NCBI GenBank assembly: GCA_036491415.1
Contig: DASXCC010000008.1
Coordinates: 1-19,590, forward strand
Length of the DNA: 19,590 bases
Source: JAICKN01 sp036491415
GTDB lineage: Bacteria > Acidobacteriota > Terriglobia > Terriglobales > Acidobacteriaceae
Reading direction: 5' to 3'
Made by a program: the position numbers and the translations under genes. Under the pieces are notes generated by a model, which was not told the DNA's origin, did not search any database, and saw only the letters and a list, made by a program, of their open reading frames with translations. Shown here piece by piece: positions 7,371 through 15,052 of the stretch. Every line of letters begins with the position of its first letter. Positions within the stretch are counted from its first letter, which is position 1.

Positions 7371-8491
7371 TAAGCGCGGGTTTCCTCAGCCACTTCAGTT
7401 TCGATCTGCACCAGAGGATTGTAGGCGTGAACGGGACGCGTAGTTTCATCGAGCAGCCTGAGTGCGGATTCATCTTTATATCCGCTGAAGAGTCGCGCTT
7501 TTGCCTCACCCCATAGTCCGCGCAACGAACCGAATGTATCGTTTACCGCGGAAGCCTCGTATCCGCTATGCACCATGCAATTCGCACACTTCGGATTGCC
7601 GGATTCCGTCCCGTACTTTTCCCATTCGGTTGCAGCAAGAAGTTCCGAGAAGGTATCGGCATAGCCGTCCTGCAGCAGGTAGCAAGGCTTCTGCCAGCCA
7701 AAGACGTTGTACGTCGGCATACCCCACGGGGTGCAGGAGTACTCGCGCTTGCCCATTAGAAATTCGAGGAACAGGAATGACTGATTAAATTTCCAATTTT
7801 TCTTTCGGTTCGACAACATCGCGCGGAATAAACGTCGCGTACGCGCTTTACCTAAGAAGTGACTTTGGTCGGGAGCTTTGTCGTAGGAGTATCCCGGCGA
7901 AAGCATCATGCCCTCGACGCCGAGTTCCATCATTTCATCAAAGAAATCCCGCACACTCTTAGGGTCGGCGCCGTCAAACAGGGTTGTGTTTGTCGTGACG
8001 CGAAAGCCGCGCTTTACGGCTTCTTGAATTCCTTCGCGCGCCTGGTCAAATCCACCTTCCTGGCACACAGAAAAATCATGGTGCTCGCGCTGTCCATCCA
8101 TGTGGACGGAGAACGTCAGATACTTGCTCGGCTTGAACAGATCAATTTTCTGCTTCAGCAACAATGCGTTGGTGCAGAGATAAATATATTTTTTGCGCTC
8201 GACCAGTCCGGCAACAATTTCACCAATTTGCGGATGCAACAATGGTTCTCCGCCGGGAATGGAGATCATGGGCGTGCCGCACTCTTCCGCCGCCTTGAAA
8301 CATTCTTCCGGCGTAAGCTGCATCTTCAGCACGTGAGCTGGATATTGAATTTTTCCGCAGCCCGCGCATGCCAGGTTGCAGCGGAATAGTGGCTCGAGCA
8401 TCAACACCAATGGATAGCGCTTGCGTCCCTTTAATTTCTGCTTCAGGACGTAAGTGGCAACTGTCCACCCTTGTGAAATCGGCACTGCCAT
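7370..8491 (-). CDS. hpnH: Adenosylhopane synthase HpnH (radical SAM)
   Basis: Radical S-adenosylmethionine enzyme (373 residues) that attaches the 5'-deoxyadenosyl group to hopene, opening the route to C35 hopanoids. The [4Fe-4S] motif is C38-x3-C42-x2-C45 (RCNLACAGC), followed by the SAM-binding GGEP at 80-83. A C-terminal group of cysteines (PCYLLQDGY and CANCMVHSGYEASA, about 270-315) matches the HpnH accessory domain. Translation start at 8491 is supported by a strong Shine-Dalgarno, GGAG eight bases before the ATG. It follows shc after a 33-bp gap and overlaps the next gene by one base. Confidence 0.95.
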   Translation of the reverse strand: MAVPISQGWTVATYVLKQKLKGRKRYPLVLMLEPLFRCNLACAGCGKIQYPAHVLKMQLTPEECFKAAEECGTPMISIPGGEPLLHPQIGEIVAGLVERKKYIYLCTNALLLKQKIDLFKPSKYLTFSVHMDGQREHHDFSVCQEGGFDQAREGIQEAVKRGFRVTTNTTLFDGADPKSVRDFFDEMMELGVEGMMLSPGYSYDKAPDQSHFLGKARTRRLFRAMLSNRKKNWKFNQSFLFLEFLMGKREYSCTPWGMPTYNVFGWQKPCYLLQDGYADTFSELLAATEWEKYGTESGNPKCANCMVHSGYEASAVNDTFGSLRGLWGEAKARLFSGYKDESALRLLDETTRPVHAYNPLVQIETEVAEETRA

Positions 8492-8524
8492 TCTTTAAAC
8501 TCCAGTTCTTCTGACGCCTGGCGG

Positions 8525-10525
8525 CTACGCTGTTCGCCCGGTCGTCGCTTTGGATTCTTCCGCCATCACCTTTGCATACGTAGTGAGAGCAATCATTGGA
8601 AAATATTGCCGGTACATGTGATATATCAGGTAAAACACTCGCGGAAATCCCGTCCCTGTGTACTCAGGCTCCGCCCACGAACCATCCTTTTTCTGCGTAC
8701 GCAGCAAGTACGCAATGGCCCGCGCCACCGAATCGCTGCGCGTATCGTTTGCGGCAAGCAATCCCATTACGCCCCATGCTGTCTGCGAAGGCGTGCTCGG
8801 GCCCACTCCTTTGATGCTCGGGTCGTCGTAAGAGCCGCAACTTTCTCCCCAGCCGCCATCGGAGTTCTGTACCATGCGCAACCACTCGGCCGCCTGCTGG
8901 ACATACGGCTCATGTTCGTCCACTTCCATGGCGCGCAATCCGCGCAGGACAAGCATGGTTCCGTAGATGTAGTTCACACCCCAACGACCGAACCAGGAAC
9001 CATCGGCTTCCTGTTCGGCGCGGATAAACTGAATGGCTTTCTTCACCCGTGGATGGTTCTTGTCGTATCCGTAAACCGCCAGCATTTCAAGAATGCGTCC
9101 GGTAATATCCACGGTCGCAGGATCGAGCATGGCGTTGTGGTCGGCGAACGGAATGTACTGGAAAACCATCCGGTCATTGTCTTTATCAAACGATGCCCAT
9201 CCTCCATTCTTACACTGCATGGAGAAAATCCAATCGATGGCCCGCTGCACCGATTCCAACTGATAACGTCCGTTGGGATGTTCGACTTTGGAAAGCCCTA
9301 AACAAACCATCGCGGAATCATCCACGTCCGGATAGAACTCATTATTGAACTCGAAGTACCATCCGCCCGGCTGACCTTTTTTGTTTTTAATCTTCCAGTC
9401 GCCGGCTTTCCGCACCTGCTTTTGCAAAATCCATTCTGCGCACTTGATCATGCGGGAATCAGACGCCGGAACTCCTGCTTCCCCCAAGGCAAATAGCGCA
9501 TACGCCGTGTCCCATACCGGAGACTTGCAGGGCTGCATGCGGAATGTGTCTTCTTCTTCAATTCCCAGCTTTTCAAATTCGTCCATCGCGCGGATGACCT
9601 GCGGATCGTCCAGCGAATAACCCAAGCAGCGCATGGCGATGATTGAATTCATGATCGAGGGATAAATTCCTCCCAGACCATCGCTCATCTCAAAACGTTC
9701 CAGCATCCACTTCTCGGCCTTTTTCAGCGCGAGATAGCGCAGAGGACGTATGTGGACCGCTTCAAACCAGTGCGTGATGCGGTCCAGTACTAAAAAGAAA
9801 TTGCGCCACGAGAAAAGACTGTAACTCCACTCCAGACGCATGCGGGCTTTGTCGCGTCCCCCGACGAAAAGCTCGTCGATGGCCATTTCGTCAGGAATCT
9901 TCTTAAATGGTTTCTTCGCATAGCAGATGGAAAGCGGCACAAGAATCGCCCGCGACCATGAAGAAATTTCGTAGATGTTGAACCAGAACCAGTTGGGAAA
10001 GAGAGTGATCTCCGGCGGAACCGCTGGGACGGCGTCGTAGTCGTACTGTCCCAGGAAGCAGAGATAAATCTTTGTGAAGGTATTGACCTTCGTTACGCCG
10101 CCCATTTCCAGAATCTTTTTACGGGCGCGCTCCATTGCGGGATGATCGGGCCTGTATCCCACCAACTTCAAACCGAAATAGGCTTTTACCGATGCGCTGA
10201 TATTGGACGGGCCCGCGGCGTAGGTAGGCCAACCGCCATCCTCATTCTGATATTTCAGGATGTAGTTGGCGCACTTCTGGAAACGTTCCTGGTTTCCAGT
10301 ACCCAACAAAGTGTGCAGCAGAATGTAGTCGGATTCCAGCGTGGTGTCGGCTTCGAGCTCGCCGCACCAAAACCCTTCTTCGCTTTGCTGAGAAAAGAGA
10401 AATTTACGCGCCGCGTCCACGGCAACTGCGACCCGGCTACTCAGGTCGTCAATTTTGCCAAAGCGCAGCTGAGGCCCACCAGAAGTGGACACAGCTACAG
10501 ACAGAGGGGAGGATGTATCTTGCAT
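8525..10525 (-). CDS. shc: Squalene-hopene cyclase
   Basis: Class II triterpene cyclase (666 residues) that cyclises squalene to hopene/hopanol, also called hpnF; the enzyme is a monotopic membrane protein. The catalytic acid motif DxDD is DVDD at 400-403. QW repeats are clear: QSEEGFW (47-53), QNEDGGW (93-99), QCKNGGW (437-443), QEADGSW (505-511), QNSDGGW (553-559) and QKKDGSW (611-617). Length matches bacterial SHCs (about 630-720). The ATG at 10525 is nine bp after the ispH stop, with GGAG about 12 bases upstream. The gene appears intact with no missing key motif. Confidence 0.97.
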   Translation of the reverse strand: MQDTSSPLSVAVSTSGGPQLRFGKIDDLSSRVAVAVDAARKFLFSQQSEEGFWCGELEADTTLESDYILLHTLLGTGNQERFQKCANYILKYQNEDGGWPTYAAGPSNISASVKAYFGLKLVGYRPDHPAMERARKKILEMGGVTKVNTFTKIYLCFLGQYDYDAVPAVPPEITLFPNWFWFNIYEISSWSRAILVPLSICYAKKPFKKIPDEMAIDELFVGGRDKARMRLEWSYSLFSWRNFFLVLDRITHWFEAVHIRPLRYLALKKAEKWMLERFEMSDGLGGIYPSIMNSIIAMRCLGYSLDDPQVIRAMDEFEKLGIEEEDTFRMQPCKSPVWDTAYALFALGEAGVPASDSRMIKCAEWILQKQVRKAGDWKIKNKKGQPGGWYFEFNNEFYPDVDDSAMVCLGLSKVEHPNGRYQLESVQRAIDWIFSMQCKNGGWASFDKDNDRMVFQYIPFADHNAMLDPATVDITGRILEMLAVYGYDKNHPRVKKAIQFIRAEQEADGSWFGRWGVNYIYGTMLVLRGLRAMEVDEHEPYVQQAAEWLRMVQNSDGGWGESCGSYDDPSIKGVGPSTPSQTAWGVMGLLAANDTRSDSVARAIAYLLRTQKKDGSWAEPEYTGTGFPRVFYLIYHMYRQYFPMIALTTYAKVMAEESKATTGRTA

Positions 10526-10534
10526 AAACAGCTT

Positions 10535-11512
10535 CTACTCCGCAACCGAGACAGCAGGCGCACTACTGATCGCCGCCACAATCTCCGGAGGCAGGCCGAA
10601 ACGAACATTTTCCGGCATGACCTCAACTTCATTCACGTTATCGAAGCCCTTCGTACTCAAAAACTTCACTACCTCTTCCACCAGGCGTTCAGGAGCGGAA
10701 GCTCCTGCCGTCAGCGCAATTGTCTTTACGCCATCGAGCCAGCCCGGCTGAATATCCTTGAAACTATCAATCAAGTGGGAATTGCGACCCAGGTTGCGGG
10801 CCACTTCCACCAAGCGATTCGAGTTGGAACTATTCTCCGAACCTACAACCAAAAGCAGATCCGCATCGGAAACCACATGCTTGACCGCCGTCTGGCGGTT
10901 TTCCGTGGCATAGCAAATATCCTGAGCATGGGGTCCGGTAATATTTGGGAATTTCATTTTCAACGCAGCAATGATGTCGCGCGTTTCATCCAGACTCAGC
11001 GTCGTTTGGGTCAGATAAGCAACCCGGTTCGGGTCAGGAACCGTTAGGGATTTCACCTCTTCAGGGGATCCAACCACCTGAGTCTCCAGCGGGGCTTCGC
11101 CGAGCGTGCCGACAACTTCATCATGGTCGCGATGGCCAATCAGAATGAGCGAATAGCCCTCTTTGGCAAACTTCACAGCTTCCACGTGGACCTTTGTCAC
11201 CAGCGGGCAAGTGGCATCTATGACGCGCAGATTGCGCTCCTTGCTGTTTTCGCGAACTTCCGGAGAAACTCCGTGAGCACTGTAGATCACCCGTTCGCCT
11301 TCGGGAACTTCATCCACGCTGTCTACAAAAATCGCGCCTTTAGCCTGCAAATCCTCTACCACAAACCGATTGTGGACAATCTCTTTGCGGACATAAATGG
11401 GAGGTCCAAAGGCATCGAGTGCGATGCGAACGATGTCAATGGCCCGAACCACACCGGCGCAAAAGCCGCGGGGCTTGAGCAATAGCAAAGTTTTGCCGTT
11501 ATTTTCAGACAC
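10535..11512 (-). CDS. ispH: 4-hydroxy-3-methylbut-2-enyl diphosphate reductase IspH
   Basis: Iron-sulfur enzyme (LytB) that makes IPP and DMAPP in the last MEP-pathway step. In 325 residues the three cluster cysteines are C18 (RGFCAGV), C102 (DATCPLV) and C200 (DICYATENRQ). The proton-relay region HDEVVGT (130-136) with E132, TQTTLS (168-173) and GSENSSNS are all present. It starts with GTG (11510-11512), supported by GAGGA about six bases upstream. It is the first gene of the hopanoid operon, so it likely secures C5 precursors for farnesyl diphosphate and squalene. Length and motifs are normal. Confidence 0.96.
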   Translation of the reverse strand: MSENNGKTLLLLKPRGFCAGVVRAIDIVRIALDAFGPPIYVRKEIVHNRFVVEDLQAKGAIFVDSVDEVPEGERVIYSAHGVSPEVRENSKERNLRVIDATCPLVTKVHVEAVKFAKEGYSLILIGHRDHDEVVGTLGEAPLETQVVGSPEEVKSLTVPDPNRVAYLTQTTLSLDETRDIIAALKMKFPNITGPHAQDICYATENRQTAVKHVVSDADLLLVVGSENSSNSNRLVEVARNLGRNSHLIDSFKDIQPGWLDGVKTIALTAGASAPERLVEEVVKFLSTKGFDNVNEVEVMPENVRFGLPPEIVAAISSAPAVSVAE

Positions 11513-11574
11513 TATATTCCTCGAATTCCGATGATCTTAAAGATACACGTTTCCCCAGCCCGATTACTACTCAG

Positions 11575-11601
11575 GCTATAGAAAAGTACCCCTTTGGTCA
11601 A
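11575..11601 (-). promoter_or_regulatory. Possible promoter of the ispH-hpn operon
   Basis: On the minus strand TTGACC (11596-11601) is followed after 15 bp by TATAGC (11575-11580), about 63 bp upstream of the ispH GTG. The boxes resemble sigma-70 elements but the spacer is short, so this is a weak candidate. No operator-like repeat was seen beside it. Confidence 0.3.
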
Positions 11602-11679
11602 CGTAAACCACTGAAATCTAGAGGATTAGCATTGGATGGTAGGATTTTTCAGTGAACAGTGCATACTACCAAATACGGT

Positions 11680-12059
11680 TCACTCCACAAGTGTCGAATA
11701 TTTTGTCATGCTCACAATGGACACATTTTCCAGTTGTGCTTGGGCGATCAACATTCGGTCGAACGGATCTTTAGGTACACCCTGTAAAAGTCCAGCTTGC
11801 ACTGCATGTTCAATTGAGATGGCAAGAGACTGAAATTGCTCACGGGAGATGTATTCCCAAAAGTTCTGAACCAGATTTTTTGCCCGTGGGAAGCCTCCCC
11901 AAGCGCACTTTAATGGCGATCTCCCATGCGGACGCCGCACTTACGAAGATTTTTCGTTGTCGGCTTTGGAAATGGCAGCTTTGGCTGTGCGCGATAGCGA
12001 TGGGTCTTGATTTAGCCACCACTATATAAGAGTGTGTGGCTATCCAGCAGTAGCTTCGA
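11680..12059 (-). pseudogene. Decayed PIN-domain (VapC-type) toxin
   Basis: Three reading frames of the minus strand together give one PIN-domain ribonuclease. The pieces are LLLDSHTLL (just after the antitoxin), WWLNQDPSLSRTAKAAISK, then FVSAASAWEIAIKVRLGRLP, then KNLVQNF to KDPFDRMLIAQAQLE and the end at 11680. The catalytic acidic residues of PIN domains are still encoded: D in LLLDSH, E in SAWEIA, D in KDPFD. Each junction needs one extra base: near 12022-12030, at the five-T run 11950-11954, and at the six-T run 11876-11881. The expected start codon overlapping the antitoxin stop is missing: the sequence reads TAATCGAAG where TAATGAAG would fit. The gene cannot make a full toxin as written. 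Sequencing error in homopolymers could explain two of the four lesions, not all. Confidence 0.82.
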
Positions 12060-12287
12060 TTACTCCCAGCCTTCTAACTCTTCAGGCGGCAATGGTTCGA
12101 AGTATTCCGGGCCAATTTTCAAAAGGCCTTTCAACCGTCCCGAAACCCGCTTCTTACCGGCGGCGCGAATCGGCACCAACTTCACAACGGGAGTATCGCC
12201 GCGCGCGATCACGACCTCTTCTCCACTGCATGCTTTTTCGATCAGCTTGGAAAGGTTTGTTTTCGCCTTGTGGATGGTCGTTTGCAT
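12060..12287 (-). CDS. Phd/YefM-type antitoxin
   Basis: Small (75-residue) antitoxin. The N-terminal part is typical of Phd/YefM DNA-binding folds: THKAKTNLSKLIEKACSGEE, then EVVIARGDTPVVKLVPI. The C-terminal tail (GPEYFEPLPPEELEGWE) is acidic and Trp-ended, as expected for the toxin-clamping segment. It lies immediately upstream of the decayed PIN toxin, the usual antitoxin-first order. The ATG at 12287 abuts a 14-bp palindrome, with no Shine-Dalgarno. The antitoxin is intact although its partner is broken, so it may survive as an orphan regulator or as protection against related toxins (inference). Confidence 0.88.
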   Translation of the reverse strand: MQTTIHKAKTNLSKLIEKACSGEEVVIARGDTPVVKLVPIRAAGKKRVSGRLKGLLKIGPEYFEPLPPEELEGWE

Positions 12288-12311
12288 TAGTTAGCTAACT
12301 ATCTTAGCTAA
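12288..12311 (-). promoter_or_regulatory. Paired palindromes, likely antitoxin operator
   Basis: A perfect 14-bp palindrome TAGTTAGCTAACTA occupies 12288-12301, directly against the antitoxin start codon. A second TTAGCTAA copy lies at 12304-12311, with centres 13 bp apart. Phd-type antitoxins repress their own promoters by binding two neighbouring palindromes, so this fits an autoregulatory operator. Binding is inferred, not shown. Confidence 0.55.
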
Positions 12312-12352
12312 CCTTCAAAAACTTGTTAAAGATATCCTTAAAGTCTGCGGAA

Positions 12353-13929
12353 TTACGCGCTGTGCGCGGATGATTCAGGGTTTGACGCAGGAACGGCCCT
12401 GGCACGGGCCCAAGTTCTAAGTTGCTGGATCTCTTCGGCGCGGGTTGTGGAAAGCGGCACAGTCTGCGCGAATGCGTTCAAAAGATTTTCTGTGCTGAGC
12501 GGTTGTTTACTGGCAAAAGCCGCGTACAAAGCTGTTTGCACGGCGGCATCAATTTCCGCTCCAGAAAAACCGCGGGCTGCGCCTGCAAGACGATCCAATT
12601 CAAACTCTTCGGGATTCCGATTTCTGCGCTTCAGTTGAATAGCAAGAATCTGTTTACGCTCCGCCAGATTTGGCAGGTCGACAAAGAAAAGCTCATCGAA
12701 TCGTCCCTTGCGAATCAACTCCGAGGCAACACGGTCACGTTGTTGCATGTAGCAGCGACAAACACCGGTGCTTTGCGATCCTGCATCCAGGAAAGGAATG
12801 CGGCGAGCAATCTTGAGGAAACTCCTGCGTCCGCGGAAGCAGAATCGGGAGCGCTGCCGGCGAAAATCTTTTCCAATTCATCGATCCACAAAACGCACGG
12901 AGCAAGCCCTTCGGCGACTTTGAATACTTTCTGAATCCGCTTCTCAGTTTCGCCGATGTATTTATCAAAGATCGCGGCCGTATCGAACTTTACCAACGGC
13001 AGTTCCCATTCTCCGGCGATGGCCCGGGCACACATACTTTTGCCGCAACCTTGCACGCCTAAAATTATTACGCCCTTGGCAGGTTCTAACCCAAAGTCTC
13101 TTGCAGAGGCATCCCATACTCCGCGCCGCTGTTCCAACCAGCGCTTTAAATTTTCGAGTCCGCCAACGGCCTGCATCTTGTCAGAAACATCCACGAACTC
13201 AAGCATGCCGGAATGACGCAGCAATTCCTTCTTTGCTTGAAGAACATCGGTCGCAATTTCCCCGGTCAATCCATAGCGCGCAACTATGGCCTGCGACAAT
13301 GCGCGCTCTGCTTCTTCTTCCGTTAAGCCGCGCAGGCTATCGATTAAAGCGTTCATTCCCGCGCCATCCAATGTTCGCTTTAAAGTGCGGCTCTTTCCGA
13401 GCCGCACAGTGGTTTCATCAATGATTTGCTGTAATCGTTGTTGGTCAGGCAGCGGAAGTTCCACATATTCAACCAGGCCGGCCAGCTCCGGAGGAACTTC
13501 AATCGATGGCGCAGTAATAATGAGCGTCCGTCGATTCGCAGAAAATTTTTGTCCCACATCGCGAAGCAGCCGCACCACCACGGGATCCTCCATGTGGCGA
13601 TGAAAATCCTTCAACACAAAGGCGGCTTCGATTGTCATGCCTTCCATATTGCTCAGGGCCTGCGCCGGTTCACGGCTGTTATAGATGGCATGGGCATTCT
13701 GATCCGCACCGTGTCCGGTTGAAGAAGCTGTGTCCGATACAACTTCATGGCCATCGCTTCCGCAGCGCGTGAGACCGCTGGCGATGCTCCACTCAAAAAT
13801 CGCCAGATTAAGGGCTGCGCAAGCTGCCCTCACGGCGCGAACTGCGCGCATCTCTTCCACCGTCTCAATCACTACAATTGGGATTGAGGAATCGATTAGA
13901 ACTTTCAGCCGTTCCACGACATCTGCCAT
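12353..13929 (-). pseudogene. Ycf46-like AAA ATPase split by a one-base frameshift
   Basis: The N-terminal part (13929 to 12715, 404 residues) and C-terminal part (about 12722 down to 12353) together form one AAA ATPase of roughly 525 residues. The N-terminal half resembles the regulatory domain of Ycf46-type ATPases (IVVIETVEE near 18-26, VLKDFHRHMEDP at 105-116). The AAA core has Walker A GVQGCGKS (291-298), Walker B VLWIDELEK (346-354) and sensor-1 ATCNN (393-397). The frame is lost just after VLP: CCTCGGAG is present where CCTCCGGAG would continue into ELIRKGRFDELFF, the arginine-finger segment, in the other frame. As written the N-terminal product ends before the arginine finger, so ATPase function would be lost. 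A one-base sequencing error remains possible. The function of this family is poorly known. Confidence 0.8.
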
Positions 13930-13935
13930 AAATGT

Positions 13936-13965
13936 TTGACCATCTGGAAGTTGCTCCCGTACAAT
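13936..13965 (+). promoter_or_regulatory. rpsT promoter
   Basis: TTGACC (13936-13941) and TACAAT (13960-13965) are separated by 18 bp, each matching sigma-70 consensus at five of six positions, with transcription expected from about 13972. This is the clearest promoter in the window and fits a highly expressed ribosomal gene. A small inverted repeat ATACC/GGTAT (13964-13979) overlaps its downstream end. Confidence 0.65.
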
Positions 13966-14022
13966 ACCTTATTCGGTATCCACCGGAAATATCTCTGTAG
14001 CAAACGAAGGTAACGATCCAGC

Positions 14023-14286
14023 ATGGCAAATCATTTTTCGGCGCTTAAGCGCGCCCGTCAGACAGTAACTCGCACTGCCCGCAATCGGGCCAATACCTCG
14101 CGTCTGCGCACCGTTCTGCGTGATTTCCGCGAGAGCCTTGCCAAAGGCGACAAGAAGGCCGCCGAGCAGCTTTTCCGGCAGACCGTTTCCGCATTGGATA
14201 AAGCAATTCAGAAGGGCGTGATCCACAAGAACACAGCCGGACGTTATAAGTCCCGTTTGAACGCGCGCCTCTCTGCCCTGAAGTAA
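14023..14286 (+). CDS. rpsT: 30S ribosomal protein S20
   Basis: Eighty-seven residue, very basic helical protein that binds 16S rRNA in the small subunit. The S20 pattern is clear: the N-terminal MANHFSALKRARQ, the NRANTSRLRT segment, and the C-terminal GVIHKNTAGRYKSRL. Length is normal. GAAGG lies about 12 bases upstream of the ATG. It is a single-gene unit, diverging from the AAA ATPase gene and converging on phoU, with its own promoter and terminator. Confidence 0.97.
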   Translation: MANHFSALKRARQTVTRTARNRANTSRLRTVLRDFRESLAKGDKKAAEQLFRQTVSALDKAIQKGVIHKNTAGRYKSRLNARLSALK

Positions 14287-14308
14287 ATTTCTTCCCGGCA
14301 AAAGATTT

Positions 14309-14336
14309 AAGGGCCAAGCTTTCGAGCTTGGCCCTT
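14309..14336. terminator. Bidirectional terminator between rpsT and phoU
   Basis: A perfect 12-bp stem (AAGGGCCAAGCT with AGCTTGGCCCTT) closes on a TTCG tetraloop. It sits 22 bp after the rpsT stop and 20 bp after the phoU stop on the other strand. The minus-strand tail reads AAATCTTTTG and the plus-strand tail CGTATTTG, so it probably serves both convergent genes, more strongly the pst-phoU side. Confidence 0.8.
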
Positions 14337-14356
14337 CGTATTTGCATAAATTGAAT

Positions 14357-15052
14357 TTAGTGAGATTCGGTCGCCGTTTGATGCGTGGGTTCTTCTGGCT
14401 GGATGTTATGACGAACGTCCGCGCCACGTACCCAGAAGATGACGTCTTCCGCGATGTTGGTAGCATGGTCCGCCACGCGCTCTAAGTTGCGAGCGATCAG
14501 CAGCGCATCCAGCGCCTGCCGCGTATGCTCTGGATGTTCATTCATGGCCTTCACCAGCATAATGAACGCTTCATCGCGCATGCGATCCACGACGTTGTCC
14601 ATTTCCAGAACAGCCTGTGCCAGTTCCGCTTTGCCTTCGATAAATGATTCCAGCGCTCGGCGCACCATCGCGGAAACCGCCGTTGCCATGCGTGGGATAT
14701 CCACCGGAAGATCTACCTTTGGCAGTTCCACCATGTCCATGACGCGCTCGGCGATATTGACCGCCTGATCGCCCACGCGCTCGAGATCCGCGTTGATTTT
14801 CGTGACCGCAAGAATAAAGCGCAGATCTACCGCCATCGGCTGTTGCATGGCCAGAAGGTCAAACGACATTTCATCAATTTCGCGTTCGACGATGTTGACC
14901 TGGGTTTCGCCCTCAAGCACCATGTGGCACCGCTTAAGGTCGCGATCAATGTATGCCTGGCAGGCGCGTTCTACGGCCTGTTCGGCCAATCCTCCCATAC
15001 GAAGTAACCGGGAGCGAAGTTCGTCCAGTTCCTGATGAAATCGGCTGCGCAT
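14357..15052 (-). CDS. phoU: Phosphate transport regulator PhoU
   Basis: PhoU (231 residues) is a cytoplasmic two-repeat helical protein that restrains phosphate uptake and links Pst activity to the PhoR/PhoB-type sensor system. Each repeat shows the metal-binding E/D-rich signature: DLERVGDQAVNIAE (89-102) and NLERVADHATNIAEDVIFW (189-207). It is the last gene of the pst operon. Its ATG shares a base with the pstB stop (TAATG). The C-terminal tail after 210 is low-complexity. Confidence 0.95.
   Translation of the reverse strand: MRSRFHQELDELRSRLLRMGGLAEQAVERACQAYIDRDLKRCHMVLEGETQVNIVEREIDEMSFDLLAMQQPMAVDLRFILAVTKINADLERVGDQAVNIAERVMDMVELPKVDLPVDIPRMATAVSAMVRRALESFIEGKAELAQAVLEMDNVVDRMRDEAFIMLVKAMNEHPEHTRQALDALLIARNLERVADHATNIAEDVIFWVRGADVRHNIQPEEPTHQTATESH

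Noticed and set aside
10142..11047. A 301-codon plus-strand frame across shc and ispH
   Set aside because: It spans two well-supported minus-strand genes and has no family resemblance.
11651..11684. Inverted repeat AGTGAAC/GTTCACT with a 20-base loop after the toxin remnant
   Set aside because: Only seven base pairs with a long loop and no T-run on either strand; not convincing as a terminator or operator.
11680..12059. Programmed frameshifting as an explanation for the toxin frames
   Set aside because: Three separate shifts plus a missing start codon in about 380 bp cannot reasonably be programmed.
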